A stretch of DNA of 64,000 nucleotides from positions 1 to 64,000 of the forward strand of contig NZ_FODT01000002.1 in NCBI RefSeq assembly GCF_900110435.1, written 5' to 3'. Numbering within the stretch: the stretch's first letter is position 1; each line of letters begins with the position of its first letter. The notes under the pieces were generated by a model that worked only from the letters and a program-made list of their open reading frames with translations, was not told where the DNA came from and did not search any database. Source of the stretch: Rhodopseudomonas pseudopalustris (lineage in GTDB: Bacteria; Pseudomonadota; Alphaproteobacteria; Rhizobiales; Xanthobacteraceae). Below, piece after piece: positions 38,628-46,736 of this stretch. The position numbers were made by a program, and so were the translations under genes.

Positions 38628-39173
38628 ATGAATGACAAGAAATTTAAGTATAACCCGTTCGTCACGGAGGTCATGACGGCACGCGAGGTGCATTTGACCG
38701 AACCCGACACCGAGGGCGAATACGCGGACGGCAAGTATAAGACCGAGGCGACTGCCTGTAAGGAATACACAGAGCGCTTGAAGGCCGAAATCCAAGCGGT
38801 CGCAGACACCCACTTCGCGCGCAAGAAGAACGTGCACCTGCCTTGGTGGAAGACCAAGGAAGGGGTCATCGCGTTCAAGTTCAAATCTCCGAGGAAACAG
38901 CCAAAGCTGACTGACGCGAAGGGCAGGTTGCTCAATGCTGGCACGGTCATCCGTGGGGGCACTCAACTCCGTATCGCTGGCGTTATCGCGGCATGGGAGA
39001 AGGGTGAGAAGCGGGGCGTTAGCCTCTTTCCGGACGCCGTGCGTGTCATCAAACTCTCTGAAGACTTCGACCCTTGCGCGGCCTTTGGTCCACCTGAGGA
39101 CGGCTTTGACGGAAGCGCGCGCGCGCGCAATGATGACGGCACCCGTTCTCGTCAAGCGCCAAGAGACCCCTAG
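38628..39173 (+). CDS. T7 gp2.5-like single-stranded DNA-binding protein
   Basis: A 181-residue protein resembling the OB-fold ssDNA-binding proteins of T7-like phages. It shares their order of features: GKYKTEATACKEYTERLKAE (compare GVYKVDLTIP in T7), EGVIAFKFKSPRKQPKL (compare TTFKFKCYAS), then GTVIRGGTQLRIAGVIAAWE and GVSLFPDAVRVIKLSED, followed by an acidic DGFDG. The comparison is from memory of T7 gp2.5. The acidic C-terminal tail that recruits partner enzymes in T7 is present only weakly and is followed by a basic extension (RARNDDGTRSRQ). It is convergent with the integrase gene. Confidence 0.72.
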   Translation: MNDKKFKYNPFVTEVMTAREVHLTEPDTEGEYADGKYKTEATACKEYTERLKAEIQAVADTHFARKKNVHLPWWKTKEGVIAFKFKSPRKQPKLTDAKGRLLNAGTVIRGGTQLRIAGVIAAWEKGEKRGVSLFPDAVRVIKLSEDFDPCAAFGPPEDGFDGSARARNDDGTRSRQAPRDP

Positions 39174-40510
39174 GGTGATGCTAGAGCCTTCATAACGTCA
39201 GGTCCGTAGTCCACCTTTTCGATCACCTTGCGCAAGTTCATGCGCTGGCCTGTCGAGTAAACGCCGTAGGTGAAACCGCGTTCATGACCGATGATCAACT
39301 GCACGGTGCTCTCGGGGACTTCAAGGCTCTCCATGAGGTCGGCAAACGTCTTGCGAAGGGCGTGGAAATCTTCGAAGGGGGCAGAGACGCCAACCTGTTT
39401 CCGAAAGCGGCCATAAGCCTTGCTGACGTTCCATGACCGCTTGAGGTCCGGACCACCCGGCACCAATCCCGCGAACAGGTATTCGTCAGCGCCAGCCAAA
39501 CGACGCTGGATTATCGGGACGGCAAGTGTGTGAACCGGGATTTGCCGAATGGCGGCCTCTGTCTTGCCTTCCGTGATGGAGAACCAGTATCCGTCTTTCA
39601 ACTTCTCAACGTCCGCCTTCTTGAGGGCGCATAGCTCATCCAGGCGCGTGCCATGGAGAAGCGCGAGCCTCGTGAGGTCGGAAAGGACGTTCGCATAGCG
39701 CGGTGTCTTGTAGCGGCCTTTGAGAAGCTTCAGGAGCTTGTCGTTGGTCAGTCCTTTCCGAACGGCTTTCCGTTTGGACCCGCTCGACCTCTTGCCAACC
39801 CCATGCCCTCGCCATGGATTGTCCCGTTCGGATGGGTCAGTGAGGCCCTTGCTCATCAGCCATGACCATAGCGAGGCCAGCGTGGACAGGTGGCGTTGGA
39901 TCGTTTTGGACGATAGCCCATCGTCTCGCAGGAGTTGAACGTATTCGCCTGCCTTCCGCCTGTCGGTGCCTTGGATCGACATGTATTCGCCAGCCCAAGC
40001 GAGATAGCGCTTGATGGTTGACTTGTGCTGAGCCTTGGTCTGCTCGGTGCCGTTACAGATCGTGAGCCACGTTGGGTATTGGTCCCGAATGAGGGTGGCC
40101 TTGCCAGTCGCAAGACTGCGAAACAGCCGCGCAGCCTCTGGGCCTTCCGTCTCCAGAAGGGCCTCCGCCTCACGGTTCACCACAGCCAAAAGTTCGGACG
40201 CTGCCGTGCTCTCCTGGTCGCCATGCTCCAGATAATCGTTGTCGGCGGAAGCGAAGGCCTCTCGAAAGGCGAAGGCAGCCTGCATAGCGGCGGCGCGCGG
40301 GTCTGCTTGGCCCTTCTCGGCCAATTTGATCCGGCGTTTAAACTCGGCAACATGCTGATGCTTGAGCCGGTTGGCGTCGGTCAGGCTCTCAGTGCCCAGC
40401 GACTTGATGAAGCGCGGCTTGCCTTCCAAAGCCGGGCGGAGCGGCTTGGGTATCTCGACCACAACACGCCACGTGTTGCCCTTCTTCTGTAGATATTTGG
40501 TGTCCGCCAT
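39170..40510 (-). CDS. Tyrosine-type integrase of the element
   Basis: A 446-residue phage-type integrase. It has an N-terminal arm-binding region (KKGNTWRVVVEIPKPLRP), a core-binding SAM-like domain (about 165-240), and a catalytic domain with HGTRLDELCAL (Arg), TEGKTEAA (Lys), FHALRKTF (His, Arg), LIIGHERG (His) and YGVYSTG (Tyr nucleophile). The start at 40510 gives MADTKYLQKKGNTW; GTG at 40525 is an alternative. It lies 94 bases from attR, the usual place, and should catalyse excision and integration at the tRNA-Ser 3' end. The set of catalytic residues looks complete. Confidence 0.93.
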   Translation of the reverse strand: MADTKYLQKKGNTWRVVVEIPKPLRPALEGKPRFIKSLGTESLTDANRLKHQHVAEFKRRIKLAEKGQADPRAAAMQAAFAFREAFASADNDYLEHGDQESTAASELLAVVNREAEALLETEGPEAARLFRSLATGKATLIRDQYPTWLTICNGTEQTKAQHKSTIKRYLAWAGEYMSIQGTDRRKAGEYVQLLRDDGLSSKTIQRHLSTLASLWSWLMSKGLTDPSERDNPWRGHGVGKRSSGSKRKAVRKGLTNDKLLKLLKGRYKTPRYANVLSDLTRLALLHGTRLDELCALKKADVEKLKDGYWFSITEGKTEAAIRQIPVHTLAVPIIQRRLAGADEYLFAGLVPGGPDLKRSWNVSKAYGRFRKQVGVSAPFEDFHALRKTFADLMESLEVPESTVQLIIGHERGFTYGVYSTGQRMNLRKVIEKVDYGPDVMKALASP

Positions 40511-40603
40511 CCAACCAAACCACACCCGAAAACCACACCTTGCTATCCTCAGAGGCTCTGATAAACAAGGATTAATTGGTCTTTAGGTGCTTGTGGGGGA
40601 GGT

Positions 40604-40622
40604 TCCCACTCTCTCCGCCAGT
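40604..40622. mobile_element. attR: right 19-bp attachment repeat
   Basis: An exact copy of the tRNA-Ser 3' end segment at 32425-32443, marking the right edge of the element. The CRISPR-Cas locus begins about 280 bases further on. Confidence 0.92.
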
Positions 40623-40904
40623 TGTCCAAAAATGTGCTTTGAACTCAGCACTTTCCAATGGGTTCTCCGGCGACCCATCCTTCTTGCAGGCTTGTCCGCC
40701 ACTTAAGAAGAGGCGCGGGGAAGGCTTCTGATTTTGGAAGCATCGCGACGCGATCTTGGAAAATTTGCGGTGGAAATGCACCCCGCGTGAACAATCTCCG
40801 GGGCTTACGAATGTCGTTCCTGAGGCAGATCTGCTGGCAACCTTGAGTGCTTGAATGGTATCGGGCGAGAACGAGATTCTTCGCACCGACAAGCCCTGTC
40901 ACCA
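40623..40904. other. Spacer between attR and the tracrRNA
   Basis: No gene with a ribosome site or recognisable product is seen. Before the element inserted, this stretch would have lain directly downstream of tRNA-Ser. Confidence 0.35.
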
Positions 40905-41005
40905 TTGGTAGTGAATCCCCCCGTTGCGTCTCCGCAACGGGGGTAATCCGTCGCAACGAAAACCAAGGTTTCCGTTGCTTGCCGTGGCTTTCCTACCGAT
41001 TTCCC
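40905..41005 (-). ncRNA. Predicted tracrRNA of the type II-C system
   Basis: Read on the minus strand, 41005-40981 is GGGAAATCGGTAGGAAAGCC plus ACGGC, complementary to the crRNA repeat over 25 bases with one mismatch (the antirepeat). It is followed by a 12-bp stem-loop (GCAACGGAAACC paired with GGTTTTCGTTGC, one G-U, 40953-40978) and an 11-bp GC-rich hairpin (CCCCCGTTGCG/CGCAACGGGGG, 40918-40943). This antirepeat-nexus-terminal hairpin layout is that of known tracrRNAs. The 3' end is estimated because no clear U-run follows. Antirepeat polarity fixes the crRNA strand as minus. Confidence 0.88.
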
Positions 41006-41010
41006 ACCCC

Positions 41011-41039
41011 ATGATTGCTGAATTGCGCAGGACGGTCAA
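41011..41039 (-). promoter_or_regulatory. Predicted tracrRNA promoter
   Basis: On the minus strand: -35 TTGACC (41039-41034), a 17-base spacer, and -10 AATCAT (41016-41011). The expected start, 6-8 bases on, falls at the first base of the antirepeat. Confidence 0.7.
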
Positions 41040-41043
41040 TAAT
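41015..41043 (+). promoter_or_regulatory. Predicted cas9 operon promoter, overlapping the tracrRNA promoter
   Basis: On the plus strand: TTGCTG (41015-41020), a 17-base spacer, and AATAAT (41038-41043). The -10 is good and the -35 weak. It occupies the same bases as the tracrRNA promoter on the other strand, so the two could compete. Confidence 0.5.
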
Positions 41044-41078
41044 CAATTTCTGGTTGTGCGTGCTTTTCAGGTGGCGTG

Positions 41079-44000
41079 ATGAGTGAGTGTGTTGCTCGGC
41101 GAATTCTTGGAATTGACCTCGGTATTGCATCTTGCGGATGGGGGGTCATCGAGGTTGGCGAGGCTAGCGGAAGTATCATTGCCTCCGGCGTTCGGTGCTT
41201 CGACGCGCCATTGATCGACAAGACCGGTGAGCCGAAGAGCGCGACGCGGCGCACAGCGCGGGGGCAGCGGCGAATTATTCGCCGCCGTCGGCAGCGCATG
41301 AACGCCGTCCGGCGCCTGCTTGCTGAATTTGGTGTGCTTACGGGGCGGTCACCGGATGCCCTACATCAGGCACTGCTCAGAATCTCGCAAAGCGTTGCGG
41401 GATCACAAGTCACGCCGTGGACGCTTCGCGCGGCCGCGCATGAGCGTAAGTTGACCAATGACGAATTGGCAGTTGTTCTCGGTCATATCGCCCGGCACCG
41501 CGGCTTCCGCTCGAACTCCAAGAACGATGGCGGCGCGAATGCCGCGGACGAAACGTCCAAGATGAAAAAAGCGATGGAGACCACGCGCGAAGGTCTCGCG
41601 AGATATCATTCGTTCGGCGCCATGATCGCCAGCGATCCGAAATTCGCCGATCGAAAGCGCAACCGTGACAAGGACTATTCACACACAGCGAAGCGCTCCG
41701 ATCTGGAAGACGAGGTTCGCACGATTTTTCGGTCGCAAACCCGGTTCGGCAGCTTGGTTGCCAGTGAAAAACTGTCGCAGGCGTTTGCGGATGCGGCGTT
41801 CTTCCAGCGTCCGCTGCAGGACAGCGAAGACATGGTGGGTTCTTGCCCGTTCGAGCCGGGACAGAAGCGGACCGCACGCCGCGCACCTTCATTTGAGTTG
41901 TTCCGTTTCCTCTCCCGTCTGGCCAATCTCAAACTGACCGTCGGCAGAGCGCCGGAACGGCGGCTGACGCCGGATGAAATTGCACTGGCCGCCAAAGGCT
42001 TCGGCGAGACCAAGAAGAGCATTACGTTCAAATCGTTGCGCGAGGCGCTCGATCTCGATCCGAACGCGCGCTTTTCCGGCGTCGCGAAGGAGAAGGAGAG
42101 TACGCTCGATGTCGCCGCGCGCACCGGGGGTGCCGCCTACGGAACCAAGACGCTAAAGGATGCGCTGGGCGATGCGCCGTGGCGATCGTTATCGCGAGTG
42201 CCTGAAAAACTCGATCGCATCGCAGAGATACTGTCATTCCGCGAGGACATGAAAGCGATCCGGAACGGACTTGAAGAAATCGGGCTCGATGGCCTTGTTG
42301 TCGATGCCCTCATGCAGGCCACGGCCAACGGTGATTTCAAGGACTTTACGCGGGCCGCGCACATCTCGGCGCTGGCGGCGCGGAATATCATTCCCGGATT
42401 GCGCGAAGGGCTGGTCTATTCGGACGCCTGCACGCGCGTTGGTTACGATCATGCCGCTCGGCTCGCGGTCCCCCTCAGTCAGATCGGCAGCCCGGTGACC
42501 CGAAAGGCGCTGAGCGAGGCGCTCAAGCAAGTGAGGGCCGTGGTGCGTGAATATGGTCCGATCGATTACTTTCATATCGAACTTGCACGCTCCGTCGGCA
42601 AAAGTGCCGAGGAGCGCAAGAAGCTGACGGACGGCATCGAAGCGAGGAATGTCGAGAAGGAGAAGCGGCGAAAGGAGGCCGCGGAACACCTTGGCCGCGC
42701 GCCGAGCGACGATGAACTGTTGCGATACGAACTCGCCAAGGAACAGAACTTCAAATGCATCTATTCCGGTGATCCGATCGACCCGGCAGGCATCTCGGCG
42801 AACGACACACGCTATCAGGTCGATCACATTCTGCCATGGAGCCGCTTCGGCGACGATTCCTATGTGAACAAGACGCTCTGCACCGCCAGATCGAATCAGA
42901 ATAAGCGTGGCCGAACGCCGTTCGAATGGTTCGATGCCGACAAGACCGAAGCTGAATGGATGGAGTATTCAGCCCGCGTCGAGGACCTCAAGGAGGTCAA
43001 GGGACGCAAGAAACGGAACTACAGCATCAAGGATGCGGCGAGCGTCGAGGATAAGTTCAAGGCGCGCAATCTCACCGACACGCAATGGGCGACCCGGTTG
43101 CTCGCCGACGAACTCAAGCGGATGTTTCCACCGCGGGAGTGCGAGCGGGTGGTGACTGTCCGAGCGGACGGCGGCAACGATGGTCTATCGATCGTGGAGG
43201 AGCGCCGGGTGTTCACGCGCCCCGGAGCTATCACGTCAAAGCTACGGCGCGCATGGGGACTCGAGGGACTCAAGAAGCAGGATGGAAAGCGCATCGAGGA
43301 TGACCGGCACCACGCCGTGGACGCGCTGGTGCTGGCCGCCACGACCGAGAGCTTAATGAATCGTCTGACGGTCGAAGTCCAGAAACGCGAACGCGAGGGA
43401 CGGCCGGACGACATCTTCCATTGCAGCCAGCCGTGGCCGGGTTTTCGGGCCGACGTGCAACGCACGGTCTATGGCTCCGAGACCATGCCGGGCGTTTTGG
43501 TCTCGCGCGCCGAACGTCGCCGCGCCCGCGGCAAGGCGCATGACGCAACAGTTCGACAAGTCCGGGGAGATGACGGCAAAAAGCGCTTCAACACGCAACC
43601 TCACGAGATCGCCGGAGGGAAGATCGTTTACGAGCGAAAAGACGTTTTTGACAAGAATTTCAAGGAAAGCGATCTCGAAAAAATTCCGTATCCTGAGCCC
43701 TATGGAAAGGTTGCTGATCCGAAGAAGATGCGTGACGAAATGGTCGAGAATTTGCGCGAGTGGATCAGAAAAGGAAAGCCGAAAGACAATCCGCCGCGCT
43801 CGATGCGTGGCGACGTAATTCGAAAGGTGCGGATCGCGACCGACAAGAAGGTTGCATTTGAACTAAACGGTGGGACCGTCGATCGCGGTAATATGGCGCG
43901 GGTCGATGTGTTCCGAAAGAAGAACAAGAAGGGTGCATGGGAATTCTATGTCACTCCGATATATCCGCATCAGATTGTCTCACTGGAACGTCCACCAAAT

Positions 44001-44288
44001 CTGGCGGTGAAAGGTGGCGGCGGAGAGGAGTCGGACTGGTATCCGCTCGGCGGTGAAGCTGAGTTTCTGTGGTCGTTACATGCCATGAGTCTGGTCGAAT
44101 TAGTCAATTCTGGCGGAGAGGTGATTGAGGGCTATTTCCGTAGCCTTGATCGCAATACGGCGGCGATCACGGTCTCACCTCAAACGACGAATGCGATTAT
44201 TCGCAAAGGCATCGGCGTCAAGACGCTGTCCAGTTTTCGCAAGTTCACCATCGACCGTCTCGGACGAAAATTTGAAATCCAGCGTTAG
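41079..44288 (+). CDS. cas9: Type II-C CRISPR RNA-guided endonuclease Cas9
   Basis: A 1069-residue Cas9, in the compact II-C size range. RuvC-I is RRILGIDLGIASCGWG with catalytic Asp13. The Arg-rich bridge helix is RRIIRRRRQRMNAVRRLL. RuvC-II is YFHIELARS with Glu501. The HNH domain reads YQVDHILPWSRFGDD with His583 and downstream Asn606/Asn608 (RSNQNKRG). RuvC-III is DRHHAVDALVLA with His745 and Asp748. All catalytic residues are present, so it should cut both DNA strands. The C-terminal 300 residues form the wedge and PAM-interacting region; the PAM cannot be read. ATG at 41079 has CAGGTGG upstream; a GTG lies one codon earlier. cas1 follows after eight bases. Confidence 0.97.
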   Translation: MSECVARRILGIDLGIASCGWGVIEVGEASGSIIASGVRCFDAPLIDKTGEPKSATRRTARGQRRIIRRRRQRMNAVRRLLAEFGVLTGRSPDALHQALLRISQSVAGSQVTPWTLRAAAHERKLTNDELAVVLGHIARHRGFRSNSKNDGGANAADETSKMKKAMETTREGLARYHSFGAMIASDPKFADRKRNRDKDYSHTAKRSDLEDEVRTIFRSQTRFGSLVASEKLSQAFADAAFFQRPLQDSEDMVGSCPFEPGQKRTARRAPSFELFRFLSRLANLKLTVGRAPERRLTPDEIALAAKGFGETKKSITFKSLREALDLDPNARFSGVAKEKESTLDVAARTGGAAYGTKTLKDALGDAPWRSLSRVPEKLDRIAEILSFREDMKAIRNGLEEIGLDGLVVDALMQATANGDFKDFTRAAHISALAARNIIPGLREGLVYSDACTRVGYDHAARLAVPLSQIGSPVTRKALSEALKQVRAVVREYGPIDYFHIELARSVGKSAEERKKLTDGIEARNVEKEKRRKEAAEHLGRAPSDDELLRYELAKEQNFKCIYSGDPIDPAGISANDTRYQVDHILPWSRFGDDSYVNKTLCTARSNQNKRGRTPFEWFDADKTEAEWMEYSARVEDLKEVKGRKKRNYSIKDAASVEDKFKARNLTDTQWATRLLADELKRMFPPRECERVVTVRADGGNDGLSIVEERRVFTRPGAITSKLRRAWGLEGLKKQDGKRIEDDRHHAVDALVLAATTESLMNRLTVEVQKREREGRPDDIFHCSQPWPGFRADVQRTVYGSETMPGVLVSRAERRRARGKAHDATVRQVRGDDGKKRFNTQPHEIAGGKIVYERKDVFDKNFKESDLEKIPYPEPYGKVADPKKMRDEMVENLREWIRKGKPKDNPPRSMRGDVIRKVRIATDKKVAFELNGGTVDRGNMARVDVFRKKNKKGAWEFYVTPIYPHQIVSLERPPNLAVKGGGGEESDWYPLGGEAEFLWSLHAMSLVELVNSGGEVIEGYFRSLDRNTAAITVSPQTTNAIIRKGIGVKTLSSFRKFTIDRLGRKFEIQR

Positions 44289-44296
44289 GTGCGTAC

Positions 44297-45196
44297 ATGG
44301 CGTGGCGAGGCCTGCACCTGACGCAGGCGGCGCGATTGTCGCTCGCCGACAGTCAGGTTTGCGTCAAGCAGGACGCCGGCGAAGTCCGGCTCGCGCTGGA
44401 GGACATCGCCTGGATCGTGATCGACACGCCGCAGGCCACGCTGACGAGCGCGCTGATGAGCGCGTGCATGGAGACGGGCATCGTGCTGGTCTTCACCGAC
44501 GAGCGCCACATCCCGTCCGGCATGGCCTTGCCGTTTCATCGTCACCACCGACAAGGCGGAATCGCAAGACTTCAGATGGATGCGAAGGACGGCGTGAAGA
44601 AGCGGCTGTGGCAGGCCATTGTTCGCCGCAAGATTCTCAATCAGGCCAGTTCGCTCGCGGTTCTTGACCGCAACAATGCGGAGACTCTCAGGGAAATTGC
44701 CCGCCATGTCGAACCGGGAGATCCCGAGAATGTCGAGGCGCGCGCGGCGCGGTTCTATTGGGGGCGTCTTTTTGAAGATTTCGTGCGCGACGACGATGGC
44801 GATCTTCGCAACAAGATGTTGAATTACGGGTATGCCGTGGTACGCGCCGGCGTCGCCCGTGCGCTGGTCGCCTCGGGATTTCTCCCGGCGTTCGGCCTCA
44901 AGCACGATGGCGCGGCCAATGCCTTCAATCTGGCGGACGATCTGGTCGAGCCGTTCCGGCCGTTTGTCGATGTCCTCGCGTGGAAGACTCTCGGCGATCG
45001 CGTCGACAGGAAAGGCGATCTCACACTCGAAGATCGTCGCGCGATGGCCGGCGTACTTCTCCTCAACGGCAAGGTCGGCGCAGGGAGCGTGTCGCTTCTA
45101 GTCGCAGCGGAAATGGCCGCAGCCAGTCTCTGTCGTGCCCTGGAGTTTGAAAAGCCGGCATTTCTTGAGTTGCCTGAATTGGAGCGCGATTCGTGA
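44297..45196 (+). CDS. cas1: CRISPR adaptation endonuclease Cas1 (type II)
   Basis: A 299-residue integrase that, with Cas2, inserts new spacers. The metal-binding residues are visible: Glu147 in PENVEARAARFYWG, His203 in FGLKHDGAANAF and Glu218 in NLADDLVEPFRP. The length is normal for type II Cas1. It sits eight bases after cas9 and overlaps cas2 by four bases (GTGA). The array is long and its repeats near cas2 are uniform, so the adaptation machinery has probably been active. Confidence 0.97.
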   Translation: MAWRGLHLTQAARLSLADSQVCVKQDAGEVRLALEDIAWIVIDTPQATLTSALMSACMETGIVLVFTDERHIPSGMALPFHRHHRQGGIARLQMDAKDGVKKRLWQAIVRRKILNQASSLAVLDRNNAETLREIARHVEPGDPENVEARAARFYWGRLFEDFVRDDDGDLRNKMLNYGYAVVRAGVARALVASGFLPAFGLKHDGAANAFNLADDLVEPFRPFVDVLAWKTLGDRVDRKGDLTLEDRRAMAGVLLLNGKVGAGSVSLLVAAEMAAASLCRALEFEKPAFLELPELERDS

Positions 45197-45522
45197 AAAG
45201 CGAGGAGGTGCGTTTCGTGTGGATGTTTGTCTTTTTCGATTTGCCTGTCGGCACGAAGTCAGATCGCCGCAACGCGACCCGCTTCAGGAAATTCCTCAAG
45301 GACGATGGATTTATGATGCTGCAATGGTCGGTGTATTCACGCGTTTGTCGTGGCGACGATGCGGCGGAAAAACATGGGCAACGGGTGACGAAAAACTTGC
45401 CGCCGCGCGGAAGTGTTCGTACCCTTCAGGTCACGGATCGTCAGTACGCGCGTATGAGGCTGTTACTTGGGGAAGCGACCTTCAATGAGAAAAAAGCACC
45501 TCAACAATTGGTTCTGCTCTGA
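45193..45522 (+). CDS. cas2: CRISPR adaptation protein Cas2
   Basis: A 109-residue ferredoxin-fold protein (FVWMFVFFDLPVGTKSDRR, with the conserved Asp16 in FFDLP; FLKDDGFMMLQWSVYSR). It forms the core of the Cas1-Cas2 complex. It starts with GTG overlapping the cas1 stop, and its own stop codon lies within the left arm of the hairpin that precedes the array. No Csn2 or Cas4 gene follows, which identifies the locus as II-C. Confidence 0.97.
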   Translation: MKSEEVRFVWMFVFFDLPVGTKSDRRNATRFRKFLKDDGFMMLQWSVYSRVCRGDDAAEKHGQRVTKNLPPRGSVRTLQVTDRQYARMRLLLGEATFNEKKAPQQLVLL

Positions 45523-45555
45523 TTTCCGCCTGTCGAATCACGCGGAAATCAGAGC
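45516..45555. terminator. Strong hairpin between cas2 and the array
   Basis: GCTCTGATTTCCGC and GCGGAAATCAGAGC form a perfect 14-bp stem around a 12-base loop. The left arm contains the cas2 stop codon and the right arm ends 25 bases before the first repeat. Neither side has a strong T-run. It may end the cas mRNA, the converging pre-crRNA, or both. Confidence 0.65.
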
Positions 45556-45580
45556 AGTTTCAGCCGCTTGTTTCACTCGC

Positions 45581-46736
45581 AGCCTACCACGGGGAAATCG
45601 GTAGGGAAGCCACGGCTGCGCCAGGCGCTGCAGATTGCCGCTCAACAGCCTACCACGGGGAAATCGGTAGGGAAGCCACGGCGCAATGACGGTCGACGGC
45701 GCCGTCGCGCCAAGCCTACCACGGGGAAATCGGTAGGGAAGCCACGGCCCTGTTTAGGCGCGAGCGCAGGCGCCGCCGAGCCTACCACGGGGAAATCGGT
45801 AGGGAAGCCACGGCCCAGACCTGTGTCGTGCTCGCTGGAGCGTTAGCCTACCACGGGGAAATCGGTAGGGAAGCCACGGCGTTCGCGCACAACACAAGTG
45901 CAATCGCTAGAGCCTACCACGGGGAAATCGGTAGGGAAGCCACGGCCAGATGATCGAGCAGCGCGTCGAAAAAGCCAGCCTACCACGGGGAAATCGGTAG
46001 GGAAGCCACGGCACAGCCTCGACGAACTCCTCGCGATGGCCGAGCCTACCACGGGGAAATCGGTAGGGAAGCCACGGCACATTGCATGGCAGACCCGAGC
46101 AAGTCCGCAGCCTACCACGGGGAAATCGGTAGGGAAGCCACGGCCGATCACCAATCTCGCCAACGGCCGCAGCAAGCCTACCACGGGGAAATCGGTAGGG
46201 AAGCCACGGCGCAATGGGGACTGCAGCGGATCGTCGCGAAAGCCTACCACGGGGAAATCGGTAGGGAAGCCACGGCGGCCCTACACGACGGCGCCTGATC
46301 CGGCGAAGCCTACCACGGGGAAATCGGTAGGGAAGCCACGGCTGATCGGCCAATACGCGGTCGCGCTCGGCGAGCCTACCACGGGGAAATCGGTAGGGAA
46401 GCCACGGCCTTCTGCATGTGGTGGATGTGATGCTTGCGAGCCTACCACGGGGAAATCGGTAGGGAAGCCACGGCTTTCGGCGACGAGTCGTGCATTCGCC
46501 ATCAAGCCTACCACGGGGAAATCGGTAGGGAAGCCACGGCAGACAACGCGGCGACGCCTAACGTGGTGGTAGCCTACCACGGGGAAATCGGTAGGGAAGC
46601 CACGGCGCGCGATGGCGGCGCTCGGCGACGCCATCCAGCCTACCACGGGGAAATCGGTAGGGAAGCCACGGCCGACTTGCTCTGGTCGATCTTCGAGATC
46701 GAAGCCTACCACGGGAAATCGGTAGGATGCCCGGCC
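45581..46736 (-). CRISPR. Type II-C CRISPR array, 18 repeats and 17 spacers
   Basis: Repeats are 36 nt and spacers exactly 30 nt, giving an unbroken 66-base period from 45581 to the last unit at 46703. In the predicted crRNA direction (minus strand) the repeat begins GCCGTGGCTTCCCTACCGAT and ends CCGTGGTAGGCT. The first 17 repeats are identical as far as I can read. The last (46703-46736) has lost one G and ends differently (TAGGATGCCCGGCC), marking the old end of the array and placing new spacers on the cas2 side. The TGGTAGGCT end resembles an extended -10 element. Spacer targets cannot be determined without a search. Confidence 0.97.

Larger units (their letters stand above)
32425..40622. 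mobile_element. 8.2-kb integrative element in tRNA-Ser, with T7-like phage genes
   Basis: The element is bounded by the 19-bp direct repeats. It holds a tyrosine integrase next to the right repeat, a serine recombinase, a gp2.5-like ssDNA-binding protein, a tail-collar fibre protein, an SF2-type ATPase and three genes or regions without known function. Base composition is visibly less GC-rich than the flanks in its non-coding parts. There is no RNA polymerase, DNA polymerase, capsid, portal or terminase gene. It is either a decayed temperate T7-like prophage or a small satellite-like element. Confidence 0.85.

Noticed and set aside
40572-40956. Two overlapping minus-strand frames between attR and the tracrRNA
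   Set aside because: One runs through the attachment repeat itself, and neither shows coding character.
45581-46736. Spacers targeting the neighbouring tRNA-Ser element
   Set aside because: I saw no spacer matching the element by eye; a proper both-strand search allowing mismatches was not possible.
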